Assembly: GCF_002973525.1 (NCBI RefSeq)
Contig: NZ_PVEN01000018.1
Location: forward strand, 1-64,000
Direction of reading: 5' to 3'
Length of the DNA: 64,000 nucleotides
From: Paraburkholderia sp. BL21I4N1
Lineage (GTDB): Bacteria > Pseudomonadota > Gammaproteobacteria > Burkholderiales > Burkholderiaceae
The translations under genes and the position numbers were made by a program. The notes under the pieces are model-generated. The model saw only the letters and a program-made list of their open reading frames with translations, ran no database searches and was not told where the DNA came from. This document shows, one piece after another, positions 9,223 to 17,640 of the stretch (its first letter is position 1; each line of letters opens with the position of its first letter).

Positions 9223-9351
9223 GTCAAACCACCCACAATTTTTAGTCCCTACGGTCTTTCAGTGCCCCGCCTCTTTGCGTGCGCGGCGACTCGAAATTGC
9301 GGCCAGTCTTCGCGCGCGCAACTCGCGAGCCCCACCGTGCCAGCGGTGTAT
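9223..9351. other. Central spacer of the inverted repeat
   Basis: About 129 bp separating the two arms, with no gene. It would form the loop of a giant cruciform or, in RNA, of a long hairpin. Confidence 0.6.
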
Positions 9352-9593
9352 GAACGACCGCCGCGGCGCGCGCAGCGCTGCCGGAGGAATGACTGCCTTG
9401 TCACCGGCGCGGAGTGTGCGAGGGCACGGATTCCAGATGCACCACTACCGTTGGCGGACCACGAAACCCGCTTATGAGCTGGCGGTGTGAGCGGCTTTCT
9501 CTTGCTTACTTCTCTTTGCCGCGGCAAAGAGAAGTAAGTGCCGCCCCGCACAGGGGCAACGCCAATAGACCACCGCGACCTCAAGGAAAGGCC
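9352..9593 (-). repeat. Right arm of the 611-bp nested inverted repeat
   Basis: Reverse complement of the left arm, beginning GAACGACC and ending GGAAAGGCC. Matching is near-perfect in the outer ~110 bp and diverged but clear toward the spacer. Confidence 0.88.
9505..9538. repeat. Perfect 34-bp palindrome (right copy)
   Basis: Identical to the copy at 9038-9071 and placed symmetrically about the centre of the element. Confidence 0.95.
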
Positions 9594-9856
9594 CAAAAAA
9601 CCCGCTTAACAAGCAAATCCCCACCCACAAGGCCCAACTACTTTGCCGTCGCCAACTCCGCCGAACAGCGACCTTTTCAAACCAACGCAACCGACCAGCC
9701 CAAAACGTCGCCAAACCCCAGCGCCACAGGCAAAACCACCCACCCAGCCCCTAGTGCGCAGCACGAAAGAAACCGCTAATCTCAACCCCGCGCATCAGCC
9801 CCAAACCCTAACGCGCAGCGCAAAACCAGCAGCAAACCAGCATCCGGAGCACCGCA
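9594..9856. other. A+C-rich leader upstream of bioA
   Basis: About 260 bp strikingly poor in G on the + strand (8 of 60 in 9601-9660) with no supported gene. It mirrors the C-poor stretch left of the inverted repeat. A biotin-operon promoter should lie here or within the repeat; none is clear by eye. Confidence 0.5.
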
Positions 9857-11218
9857 TTGAACAAGCCAGCAGAACCCACCACGACCCCTGACGACTGGGT
9901 CGCCCGCAGCCTACGCGCCGTCTGGCATCCCTGCACCCAGATGAAGCACCACGAGCGCCTGCCGCTCGTCCCCGTCTCACGGGGTCAAGGTGCGTGGCTC
10001 TACGACCGCGCCAACCATCGTTATCTGGATGCGATCAGCTCCTGGTGGGTCAACCTGTTCGGCCACGCGAATCCCCGCATCAACGCGGCGCTCAAAGACC
10101 AGCTCGACACGCTCGAACACGCCATGCTCGCCGGCTGCACGCACGAACCGGCCATTGAACTCGCGGAACGCCTCAGCGCCCTCACCGACAATACGCTCGG
10201 TCACGCGTTCTTCGCGTCGGACGGCGCATCCGCCGTCGAAATCGCGCTAAAGATGAGCTTCCATTCGTGGCGCAATCGCGGCTTCGCCGATAAGCAGGAA
10301 TTCGTCTGCGTCGCCAACAGCTATCACGGCGAAACCATCGGTGCGCTCGGCGTCACCGACGTCGCGCTCTTCAAGGACGCCTACGATCCGCTGATCCGTC
10401 ACGCCCACGTCGTGGCATCGCCCGACGCGCGTCTGGCGCAACCGGGCGAAACCGCTGCCGACGTCGCACATCGCGCGCTCGAACACGTACGCTCGCTATT
10501 CGACGCGCGCGCCACGAAAATCGCCGCGCTGATCGTCGAGCCGCTCGTGCAATGCGCGGCCGGCATGGCCATGCACGACGCGTCGTATCTCGCGGGACTG
10601 CGCGCCCTGTGCGACCAGTACGGCGTGCATCTGATCGCCGATGAAATCGCCGTCGGTTGCGGTCGCACCGGCACGTTCTTCGCGTGCGAACAGGCCGGCA
10701 TGTGGCCGGACTTTCTGTGTCTGTCGAAAGGTATCAGCGGCGGCTATCTGCCGCTCTCCATCGTGCTGTCCCGCGATGAAATCTACGCGGCCTTCTATCA
10801 CGACGACACCGCGCGCGGCTTCCTGCACTCGCACTCGTACACCGGCAATCCGCTCGCGTGCCGTGCGGCGCTCGCCACGCTCGACCTGTTCGTCAGCGAC
10901 AACGTGCTCGCCGCCAACGCGCAAAAATCCGCGACGCTCAAAGCCGCGCTCGCGCCGCTCGCCGAGCACAGCCACGTCCGCAATCTGCGCCAGTGCGGCA
11001 CGATCTTCGCGTTCGACGCCGTGATCGACGACGCGCAGCAAGCTCGCACTTTCTCGCGCCGTTTCTTCGACAACGCGTTGCAGCGCGAACTCCTGCTGCG
11101 CCCGATCTCGACCACGGTGTATCTGATGCCCCCCTACATCCTCGACGACGAAGAACTCGCGCTGCTTGCATCGCGCACGCGCGAAACCTTCGAAGCCACG
11201 CTCACGGAGGCCCGTTAA
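9857..11218 (+). CDS. bioA: Adenosylmethionine-8-amino-7-oxononanoate aminotransferase
   Basis: A 453-residue class-III PLP aminotransferase that converts KAPA to DAPA with SAM as amino donor, the third-from-last step of biotin synthesis. Family landmarks are WHPCTQM near residue 23, the SSWWVNLFGH segment, ADEIAVGCGRTG (PLP Asp) and the Schiff-base Lys291 in LSKGISGG. Translation appears to start at TTG (9857), preceded by CGGAG; no upstream ATG is available. The stop TAA overlaps the bioF ATG by one base, so the four bio genes are coupled. Confidence 0.96.
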   Translation: MNKPAEPTTTPDDWVARSLRAVWHPCTQMKHHERLPLVPVSRGQGAWLYDRANHRYLDAISSWWVNLFGHANPRINAALKDQLDTLEHAMLAGCTHEPAIELAERLSALTDNTLGHAFFASDGASAVEIALKMSFHSWRNRGFADKQEFVCVANSYHGETIGALGVTDVALFKDAYDPLIRHAHVVASPDARLAQPGETAADVAHRALEHVRSLFDARATKIAALIVEPLVQCAAGMAMHDASYLAGLRALCDQYGVHLIADEIAVGCGRTGTFFACEQAGMWPDFLCLSKGISGGYLPLSIVLSRDEIYAAFYHDDTARGFLHSHSYTGNPLACRAALATLDLFVSDNVLAANAQKSATLKAALAPLAEHSHVRNLRQCGTIFAFDAVIDDAQQARTFSRRFFDNALQRELLLRPISTTVYLMPPYILDDEELALLASRTRETFEATLTEAR

Positions 11219-12402
11219 TGCATCTGCTCGACACACTCACGGCAGGCCTGAAAGACATCGACGAGCGCGGGCTGCGCCGCCGCCGCCGCATCGCGGACAC
11301 GGCATGCGCGGCGCACATGACCGTCGACGGCCGCGCGATCATCGGCTTCGCCAGCAATGACTATCTCGGCCTCGCCGCGCATCCGCGGTTGATCGCGGCC
11401 ATCGCCGAAGGCGCACAGCGCTACGGCGCGGGCAGCGGCGGCTCGCATCTGCTGGGCGGCCACTCGCGCGCGCATGCGCAACTCGAAGACGACCTGGCGG
11501 AATTCGTCGGCGGCTTCGTCGACAATGCGCGCGCGCTCTACTTCAGCACCGGCTATATGGCCAACCTCGCGACGCTCACCGCGCTCGCGGGCCGCGGCAC
11601 GACGCTGTTCTCGGATGAGTTGAATCACGCGTCGCTAATCGACGGTGCACGGCTCTCGCGCGCCGACGTGCAGATCTATCCGCACTGCGACATGGATGCG
11701 TTGGGCGCCTTGCTCGAAGCGTCGAACGCGGAGGTCAAGGTGATCGTGTCGGACACCGTCTTCAGCATGGACGGCGACGTCGCGCCGCTGACGCGCCTGC
11801 TCGCGCTCGCGGAACAGCACGGCGCGTGGCTGATCGTCGACGACGCGCACGGTTTCGGCGTGCTCGGTCCGCAAGGCCGCGGCGCGGTCGCGCAAGCGGC
11901 GCTGCGCTCGCCGAATCTGATTTCGATCGGCACACTCGGCAAGGCCGCAGGCGTCTCGGGCGCGTTCGTCGTCGCGCATGAGACCGTGATCGAATGGCTC
12001 GTGCAGCGCGCGCGTCCGTACATCTTCACCACGGCGTCGGTACCGGCGGCGGCGCATGCGGTGTCGGCGAGCCTGCGCATTATCGGCGGCGAAGAAGGCG
12101 ACGCGCGACGCGCGCATCTCCAGCAACTGATCAACCGCACGCGCGCGATGCTGAAAGCCACGCCGTGGCTGCCCGTCGATTCGCACACGGCCGTGCAGCC
12201 ACTCATTATTGGCGAGAACGACGCGACGCTCGATATCGCGGCCACGCTCGACCGCGCCGGTCTATGGGTGCCGGCGATCCGTCCGCCGACCGTGCCGGTC
12301 GGCACGTCGCGGCTGCGCATTTCGCTGTCGGCGGCCCATTCGCTGGCGGATCTCGACCGGCTCGACGCTGGCTTGCAACAGCTCGGAGCGAAAGCGGCAT
12401 GA
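11218..12402 (+). CDS. bioF: 8-amino-7-oxononanoate synthase
   Basis: A 394-residue alpha-oxoamine synthase that condenses pimeloyl-thioester with L-alanine to make KAPA. Visible are GSGGSHLLGGH, the PLP-contacting VDDAHGFGVLG and the Schiff-base Lys242 in GTLGKAAGVSG. The ATG at 11218 is shared with the bioA stop (TAATG), and the stop overlaps the bioD ATG (ATGA), both marks of translational coupling. Confidence 0.97.
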   Translation: MHLLDTLTAGLKDIDERGLRRRRRIADTACAAHMTVDGRAIIGFASNDYLGLAAHPRLIAAIAEGAQRYGAGSGGSHLLGGHSRAHAQLEDDLAEFVGGFVDNARALYFSTGYMANLATLTALAGRGTTLFSDELNHASLIDGARLSRADVQIYPHCDMDALGALLEASNAEVKVIVSDTVFSMDGDVAPLTRLLALAEQHGAWLIVDDAHGFGVLGPQGRGAVAQAALRSPNLISIGTLGKAAGVSGAFVVAHETVIEWLVQRARPYIFTTASVPAAAHAVSASLRIIGGEEGDARRAHLQQLINRTRAMLKATPWLPVDSHTAVQPLIIGENDATLDIAATLDRAGLWVPAIRPPTVPVGTSRLRISLSAAHSLADLDRLDAGLQQLGAKAA

Positions 12403-13130
12403 GTAGCCTGAATCACAAACCGCTGTCGCTGTTCGTCACCGGTACCGATACGGAAATCGGCAAAACCTTCGTTTCGTCGGCCCTGTTGCGCGGTTTCGTG
12501 CGCGCGGGTTTGCAAGCCGCCGCGATGAAGCCGATCGCCGCCGGCGCGTTCGAAGTGAACGGCGTGCTGCACAACGAAGACGCGGATCAACTCGACGCCG
12601 CGTCGAGCGTGCTGCTGCCACCCGACATGCGCACGCCGTACCTGCTGAAGGAACCGGCCGCGCCGCACATCGCGGCCGCCTTGGAGAACGTCACGTTCGA
12701 TCTCGGTCACATCGTCGCGTGTCACGCGCAGGCGTTGCAGCGCGCGGAGATCGTCGTGGTGGAAGGCGTCGGCGGATTTCGTGTGCCGCTGACCGCCACC
12801 GAAGACACCGCCGACCTCGCCGTCGCGCTGAAGCTGCCGGTGGTGCTGGTGGTCGGCATGCGTCTGGGCTGCATCAGCCATGCGCTCCTCACCGCTGAGG
12901 CGATCGCGGCGCGCGGACTCACGCTCGCGGGCTGGGTCGCGAATCGCGTCGATCCCAACATGACGTTCCCCGACGAAAACATCGCCTCGATCCGCGAGCA
13001 GCTGGCTCGCGCGTACGACGCCCCATTGCTCGGCATCGTGCCGCATCTGAGCCCGGCTTCGCCCGAACTTGCGGCGGACCAGCTCGACATCGACCGACTC
13101 TTGCAGACGCTGCGTCACACGCAGCGCTGA
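12399..13130 (+). CDS. bioD: Dethiobiotin synthetase
   Basis: A 243-residue ATP-dependent carboxylase closing the ureido ring of DAPA to give dethiobiotin. The P-loop GTDTEIGKT is at 15-23, with MKPIAAG, the VEGVGGFRVPL segment and NRVDP following in family order. It overlaps bioF by four bases and is followed 34 bp later by bioB. Confidence 0.97.
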   Translation: MSSLNHKPLSLFVTGTDTEIGKTFVSSALLRGFVRAGLQAAAMKPIAAGAFEVNGVLHNEDADQLDAASSVLLPPDMRTPYLLKEPAAPHIAAALENVTFDLGHIVACHAQALQRAEIVVVEGVGGFRVPLTATEDTADLAVALKLPVVLVVGMRLGCISHALLTAEAIAARGLTLAGWVANRVDPNMTFPDENIASIREQLARAYDAPLLGIVPHLSPASPELAADQLDIDRLLQTLRHTQR

Positions 13131-13164
13131 TCCCCACACACATCTATCCACAAGGATTGACGAT

Positions 13165-14244
13165 ATGACGCAACTGAACATCGCTTCGACGCCAGCCGAC
13201 ACGGTCGCCGCCCAAAATAACGCCGCCGAAGGCGCCAAACAACTGGCGCGCTGGCGAGTCGCCGACATCGTCGCGCTGTACGAACTGCCGTTCAACGACC
13301 TGATGTTCCGCGCGCAGCAAACGCATCGCGAGCATTTCGACGCGAACACCGTGCAACTCTCCACGCTGCTGTCGATCAAGACCGGCGGCTGCGAAGAAGA
13401 TTGCGCGTACTGTCCGCAGTCGGTGCATCACGACACGGGTCTGCAAGCCGACAAGCTGATGCCGGTCGACGAAGTACTCGCCGCCGCCAAGCTCGCCAAG
13501 GAAAACGGCGCGACACGCTTCTGCATGGGCGCCGCGTGGCGTAATCCGAAAGACCGTCACCTCGAACCGATCAAGGACATGATCCGCGGCGTGAAGGCGA
13601 TGGGCCTCGAAACCTGCGTGACGCTCGGCATGCTCGAAACGCACCAGGCACAGGCGCTGCGCGATGCGGGCCTCGACTACTACAACCACAACCTCGATAC
13701 GTCGCCGGAATTCTACGGTCAGATCATTTCGACGCGCACGTATCAGGACCGTCTCGACACGCTCGAACGCGTGCGCGATGCGGGCATCAACGTGTGTTGC
13801 GGCGGGATCGTGGGGCTGGGCGAATCGCGTCGTGAACGCGCCGGGCTGATCACCCAACTGGCGAACATGGAGCCGTATCCGGAATCGGTGCCTATCAACA
13901 ATCTGGTGCAAGTTGAAGGCACGCCGCTGACGGGCACCGAACCGATCGACCCGTTCGAATTCGTGCGTACGATTGCGGTGGCGCGTATCACGATGCCGAA
14001 AGCAATGGTGCGTTTGTCGGCGGGCCGCGAACAGATGGATGAAGCGTTGCAGGCGCTGTGTTTCCTCGCTGGCGCGAACTCGATTTTCTACGGCGATCAA
14101 TTGCTGACCACGAGCAATCCGCAAGCCGAAGCCGACCGCAAGCTGCTGGCACGTCTGGGCATTAGCGCCGAGGCCTCGCAGCAGATGCCGGTGGATCAAA
14201 GCGGCTGCGAACAGGGTTGCGACAGGCATGCCGCGCCGAATTGA
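13165..14244 (+). CDS. bioB: Biotin synthase (radical SAM)
   Basis: A 359-residue radical-SAM sulfurtransferase that inserts sulfur into dethiobiotin. The 4Fe-4S ligands are Cys76, Cys80 and Cys83 (CEEDCAYC). The 2Fe-2S cluster residues lie in ETCVTLG and CCGGIVGLGE regions and the Arg in RLSAGR. An N-terminal extension of about 25 residues relative to E. coli and a C-terminal CEQGC are common in beta-proteobacterial BioB. The ATG at 13165 has CAAGGA upstream. It is the last gene of the biotin operon. Confidence 0.97.
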   Translation: MTQLNIASTPADTVAAQNNAAEGAKQLARWRVADIVALYELPFNDLMFRAQQTHREHFDANTVQLSTLLSIKTGGCEEDCAYCPQSVHHDTGLQADKLMPVDEVLAAAKLAKENGATRFCMGAAWRNPKDRHLEPIKDMIRGVKAMGLETCVTLGMLETHQAQALRDAGLDYYNHNLDTSPEFYGQIISTRTYQDRLDTLERVRDAGINVCCGGIVGLGESRRERAGLITQLANMEPYPESVPINNLVQVEGTPLTGTEPIDPFEFVRTIAVARITMPKAMVRLSAGREQMDEALQALCFLAGANSIFYGDQLLTTSNPQAEADRKLLARLGISAEASQQMPVDQSGCEQGCDRHAAPN

Positions 14245-14310
14245 GCGGTGATGAATCGAAAACTGCGTTGATGCAGTTGAAGCGCGCGATAAACCGCGCG
14301 CAATAAAAAA

Positions 14311-14338
14311 GGGCGCCTCGATTTACATCGAGGCGCCC
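14311..14338 (-). terminator. Intrinsic terminator, copy 1
   Basis: A perfect 12-bp stem (GGGCGCCTCGAT) with loop TTAC. On the minus strand it is followed by six Ts, so it is best read as the duplicated sbp terminator; rightward it has only three Ts but could still help end the bio operon. Confidence 0.75.
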
Positions 14339-14360
14339 TTTGCGTTTCTAGTATCGCTGC

Positions 14361-14460
14361 TTACTTCTTGTCGACGATGATCTGATCGAACGTCCCGCCA
14401 TCGGCGAAATGGGTTTGCTGCGCTTTCTGCCAGCTGCTGAACATCTCTTCGACGGTGAAG
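14361..14460 (-). pseudogene. Duplicated 3' fragment of sbp
   Basis: It encodes the last ~32 residues and stop of the sulfate-binding protein, ending ADGGTFDQIIVDKK, identical to the intact gene except MFSSW for MFGSW. It has no start and is cut at 14460 where the HNH insert begins, so it is a non-functional copy left by the insertion. Confidence 0.9.
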
Positions 14461-15733
14461 AAATTCGATTTTCTACCGGGGGCGCTTGCGCATCATCGCG
14501 GATTTGTGGCATTTTCACCGCGACACATCACAAACGCGGAAACTTCATGCCGGTTTTTCTCGCACACAACCAACCCTGCTTCGCCCCTCTCTCTCCATTC
14601 AGTCACCCTTTGGGACGAGCGAGGAGGATCAAGTGATGACCAGTCCTCGTGCATGGTCGTTCTTAACGATTGAAGGAACACGGCAATATGGTGGCAACGC
14701 AGGCTACGACGACAATCCGGCCGAGGTTTACCGATATGACAGTAACGTCGCCAACTATCGACAAGTTGCAATTAAAGACGTCGTCATTCTGAGATCAAGG
14801 ACCAACATTCTTGGCATAGCGCAGATTGAAAGCATTGTGCCTGGAAATGGGAAAAAGGCGAGGTTGCGCTGCCCGACGTGTCGGATCTCAAACATCAAGG
14901 AGCGCGCCACGATGGCGCCGCGCTGGGCATGCAAGAACCGCCATCTGTTCGATGTTCCACTTCAAGAATCGGTTGAAGTAAAAACATTCGAGGCGCATTA
15001 CGGCAAAACATTTCGCCAAGCACCTGCAATGCTCACCCTGCAACAAATCAACGACGCAGTAGTCCGTCCGAGTGACCAGATGTCGATCAAGGAACTTGAT
15101 CTGGCCAAGCTCGAGGCAATACTAATTAGCGAGGCGGGATGCCGACAGCTGGTCGAAAATTTTGCGGGTGCTATCAGTTTGGACACGTCTGCGCACTTGA
15201 CGGCAGAAGCGACAATGCCTAACTCGATCATTGAAGCAAGACGACGCGTGTTGCGTGAGGTCAATTTGAGACGCGGGCAACCTCAGTTCCGACAGCGACT
15301 TATCCAACGCTACGGCAGCGCTTGTCAGATTAGTCGCTGCGATTACCCGTATCTTGTTGAGGCAGCGCACATTGCGCCTTATGCGTTGAGTAACGAGAAC
15401 GGAGCACACAACGGCTTGCTGCTACGCAGCGATTTGCACATTCTGTTTGACCTCGGCATGTTGGCAATCCATCCTGTGGAAATGACGATCTCACTGCACA
15501 CGGATTTGATGAAAATGGAGTACGCAGCCTTTCAAGGTCAACGCCTTTTCCTGAACGGAACAACAGGCCCTGATCGCACCGCGCTCGAAGCTCGCTGGGA
15601 ATTCTCCAAACGCCTGGATGCGATCGCCGCAACGAACTCCAAATGATATTGCTACGAGACTGGTCGAATGAAAAATAGGAGCACGGAGCTCTGAAGCGTG
15701 GCAACGAAGATACCTGTGGCACCAACACTTTGA
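14461..15733 (+). mobile_element. Insert with HNH nuclease between long direct repeats
   Basis: A 1273-bp segment placed between the two 156-bp copies of the sbp 3' end. It carries one gene, has visibly lower GC and less biased codons than its surroundings, and has no integrase, transposase or terminal inverted repeats. The arrangement fits insertion with long target duplication, a mode reported for restriction genes, or recombination through imported sbp sequence. Boundaries are set by where repeat identity ends. Confidence 0.75.
14636..15646 (+). CDS. HNH endonuclease, possible modification-dependent restriction enzyme
   Basis: A 336-residue nuclease candidate. The C-terminal third is an HNH_2-type domain: His245 in EAAHIAPY, Asn259 in HNGLLL and His268 in DLHILFDLG give the ββα-metal triad. 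The N-terminal ~130 residues look like a separate recognition domain with a beta-rich segment (QVAIKDVVILRSR) and a possible zinc ribbon, Cys79-x2-Cys82 and Cys99-x3-His103. No methyltransferase accompanies it, so a type IV, modified-DNA-targeting role is plausible but inferred. The ATG at 14636 has an excellent GAGGAGG site; longer in-frame starts are poor. GC and codon use suggest transfer. Confidence 0.82.
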   Translation: MTSPRAWSFLTIEGTRQYGGNAGYDDNPAEVYRYDSNVANYRQVAIKDVVILRSRTNILGIAQIESIVPGNGKKARLRCPTCRISNIKERATMAPRWACKNRHLFDVPLQESVEVKTFEAHYGKTFRQAPAMLTLQQINDAVVRPSDQMSIKELDLAKLEAILISEAGCRQLVENFAGAISLDTSAHLTAEATMPNSIIEARRRVLREVNLRRGQPQFRQRLIQRYGSACQISRCDYPYLVEAAHIAPYALSNENGAHNGLLLRSDLHILFDLGMLAIHPVEMTISLHTDLMKMEYAAFQGQRLFLNGTTGPDRTALEARWEFSKRLDAIAATNSK

Positions 15734-15889
15734 AAAAAAGGGCGCCTCGATGTAAATCGAGGCGCCCTTTGCGTTTCTAGTATCGCTGCTTACTTCTTGT
15801 CGACGATGATCTGATCGAACGTCCCGCCATCGGCGAAATGGGTTTGCTGCGCTTTCTGCCAGCTGCCGAACATCTCTTCGACGGTGAAG
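15734..15889. repeat. 156-bp direct repeat, copy 2 (intact sbp 3' end plus terminator)
   Basis: Counterpart of 14305-14460. This copy is continuous with the full-length sbp gene. Confidence 0.93.
15740..15767 (-). terminator. Intrinsic terminator of sbp, copy 2
   Basis: The same 12-bp stem as copy 1 but with loop GTAA, the reverse complement of TTAC. On the minus strand a seven-T run follows, 22 bp beyond the sbp stop. Confidence 0.85.
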
Positions 15890-16815
15890 GTTTTGATCGG
15901 CTTGAACTCGGCTGCGTGCTTCGCCAGCACGTCCTTGTCACGGGGACGCAGATGATGCTCCGCGATGATTTCCTGCGCGGCCGGCGACCACAGATAGTCG
16001 AGATACGCCTGCGCTTCCTTGCGCGTGCCGCGCTTGTCGACCACCTTGTCGACGATCGCAACCGGCGGCGCCGCCAGCAGACTCACCGACGGATACACCG
16101 CCTCGAAATTGCCCGCACCCACGCCGCTATCGATCAGCGACACTTCGTTTTCGAAGGTCACCAGCACGTCGCCGATGCCGCGTTGCGTGAACGTGGTCGT
16201 CGCGCCACGGCCGCCCGTATCGAGCACCGGCACGTTTTTGAAGATCGCCTTTTCGAAGTCGAGCGCCTGCGCATCCGTGCCGCCGTGCTGCTTGCGATAA
16301 CCCCATGCGGCGAGATACGAATAGCGTCCGTTGCCCGAGGTCTTCGGATTGGCGATCACCACCTGCACGCCCGGCTTCGCGAGATCGTCCCAGTCCTTGA
16401 TGTGCTTCGGGTTGCCCTTACGCACAAGGAACACCATCGTGGTGGTGTACGGCGCGCTGTCGTTCGGCAGACGCGCACGCCAGTTGGCCGGTACGAGTTG
16501 GCCCTTCTCGGCGAGCAGGTCGATATCGTTCGGCTGGTTCATCGTCACGACGTCGGCCTGCAAGCCTTGCAGCACCGACAGCGCCTGCGCGCTCGACGCG
16601 CCATGCGACTGGCGCACCGACACCGTCTCGCCGCTCTTCTGCTTATACGCCGCGATGAAGCCGGCGTTGATGTCCTTGTACAACTCGCGCGTCACGTCGT
16701 ACGACACGTTCAGCAGCGACGTGTCGGCGTGCGCCGTCGAGATGCCGCCCATCGCGAGCGTGATTGCCGTCATGCCGGCTGCGAGCCAGCGCGATGTCCC
16801 CGTATTGCCTGCCAT
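15790..16815 (-). CDS. sbp: Sulfate ABC transporter periplasmic substrate-binding protein
   Basis: A 341-residue periplasmic sulfate-binding protein. A signal peptide ends at AHA (about 30). Sbp/CysP landmarks follow: LLNVSYDVTRELY, QSHGASSAQA, PYTTTMVFLVRKGNPK, NPKTSGNGRYSYLAAWG and the oxyanion-binding GGRGATTTF. It delivers sulfate to a CysTWA permease, which is not encoded here. The ATG at 16815 has a GGCGGGGAC ribosome site; upstream in-frame codons are not family-like. Its last 33 codons and terminator are duplicated downstream around the HNH insert. Confidence 0.95.
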   Translation of the reverse strand: MAGNTGTSRWLAAGMTAITLAMGGISTAHADTSLLNVSYDVTRELYKDINAGFIAAYKQKSGETVSVRQSHGASSAQALSVLQGLQADVVTMNQPNDIDLLAEKGQLVPANWRARLPNDSAPYTTTMVFLVRKGNPKHIKDWDDLAKPGVQVVIANPKTSGNGRYSYLAAWGYRKQHGGTDAQALDFEKAIFKNVPVLDTGGRGATTTFTQRGIGDVLVTFENEVSLIDSGVGAGNFEAVYPSVSLLAAPPVAIVDKVVDKRGTRKEAQAYLDYLWSPAAQEIIAEHHLRPRDKDVLAKHAAEFKPIKTFTVEEMFGSWQKAQQTHFADGGTFDQIIVDKK

Positions 16816-16953
16816 CTTGTCCCCGCCTATCGATGATAAAAACCTGTAGCCGCACGAGCGCGCGGCGTGAAGCGGGATTCTAACGGATTGCTTACTGCCT
16901 CGTCCGGGCCGAAGCCGGACATAACGCAACGGCGCAAAGCGCCATCGCCGTGC

Positions 16954-17556
16954 TCAAACGAACGCGTGCTGCGCGGCCTCGAACGTCTCCTCGCGAAAGC
17001 GCAGCGGCGCCGCGCAGTGCACCAGCGTGTCGACGAAATACTTGGCGCGCGGCCAAGGACCGAAGCCGGCCGCGGTGTTGATGTGCCCGACGTCGCCGAG
17101 ATTGACGAACGCGCTGCCGAAACGCTGCGCGAGTTCGCGCGCACCGGTGAGCGGCATCCATGGATCGGTTTCGCTGCCGATCAGAATGGAGGGCACGCCG
17201 AGCCGGCGCGCGTCGAACGGGCCCGCGAAGGCGAATTTCTCCGGACTGGCGGGTGCGACGAACAGCACGCCGACCACGTCGTTCGCATACGACGCCTGCT
17301 GCAACGCGTGCGCGGCCGCGAGGCAACCGAAGCTGTGCGCGGCCAGCACGAACGGCCCGCGCTCGCGCGCCAGCAGGTCGCGCAGCGATTGCGCCCAGCG
17401 CGCGACGTCCGGGGCTTCCCAGTCCGCCTGCTCGACGCGCAACGAACGCGCGAACTGCCGCTCCAGCCAGCTTTGCCAGTGCGCGCCCTCGCTGCCGTGC
17501 AGGCCGGGGACGGTCACGAGCCGCGGCGGCCACGTCGATTTGATGCATGGAAGCAT
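16954..17556 (-). CDS. RBBP9/YdeN-family serine hydrolase
   Basis: A 200-residue compact alpha/beta hydrolase. The RBBP9/YdeN pattern is clear: VPGLHGSEGAHWQSWLE near the N-terminus, nucleophile Ser75 in AHSFGC, Asp in SETDPWMPL and His in GHINTAAGFGPWP. The biological substrate is unknown. The ATG at 17556 has GAGGGAC upstream. It lies 138 bp upstream of sbp on the same strand; co-transcription is possible. Confidence 0.9.
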   Translation of the reverse strand: MLPCIKSTWPPRLVTVPGLHGSEGAHWQSWLERQFARSLRVEQADWEAPDVARWAQSLRDLLARERGPFVLAAHSFGCLAAAHALQQASYANDVVGVLFVAPASPEKFAFAGPFDARRLGVPSILIGSETDPWMPLTGARELAQRFGSAFVNLGDVGHINTAAGFGPWPRAKYFVDTLVHCAAPLRFREETFEAAQHAFV

Positions 17557-17640
17557 GTCTGTCCCTCGCAGCGGGAATCTGGAAAGGCATTGTCCCGCCC
17601 GGTTCGGCGTGGGTGAACCAAGTTTTTGTGCTTTGGTTAT

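Larger units (their letters stand above)
14305..14460. repeat. 156-bp direct repeat, copy 1 (sbp 3' end plus terminator)
   Basis: Matches 15734-15889 at a constant offset of 1429 bp. Differences are one base in the sbp fragment (Ser for Gly) and the terminator loop, which is reverse-complemented. It flanks the HNH gene and looks like a long target duplication. Confidence 0.93.

Noticed and set aside
8983..9593. Insertion sequence with transposase
   Set aside because: No frame in the element or its spacer looks like a transposase; only the repeat structure is supported.
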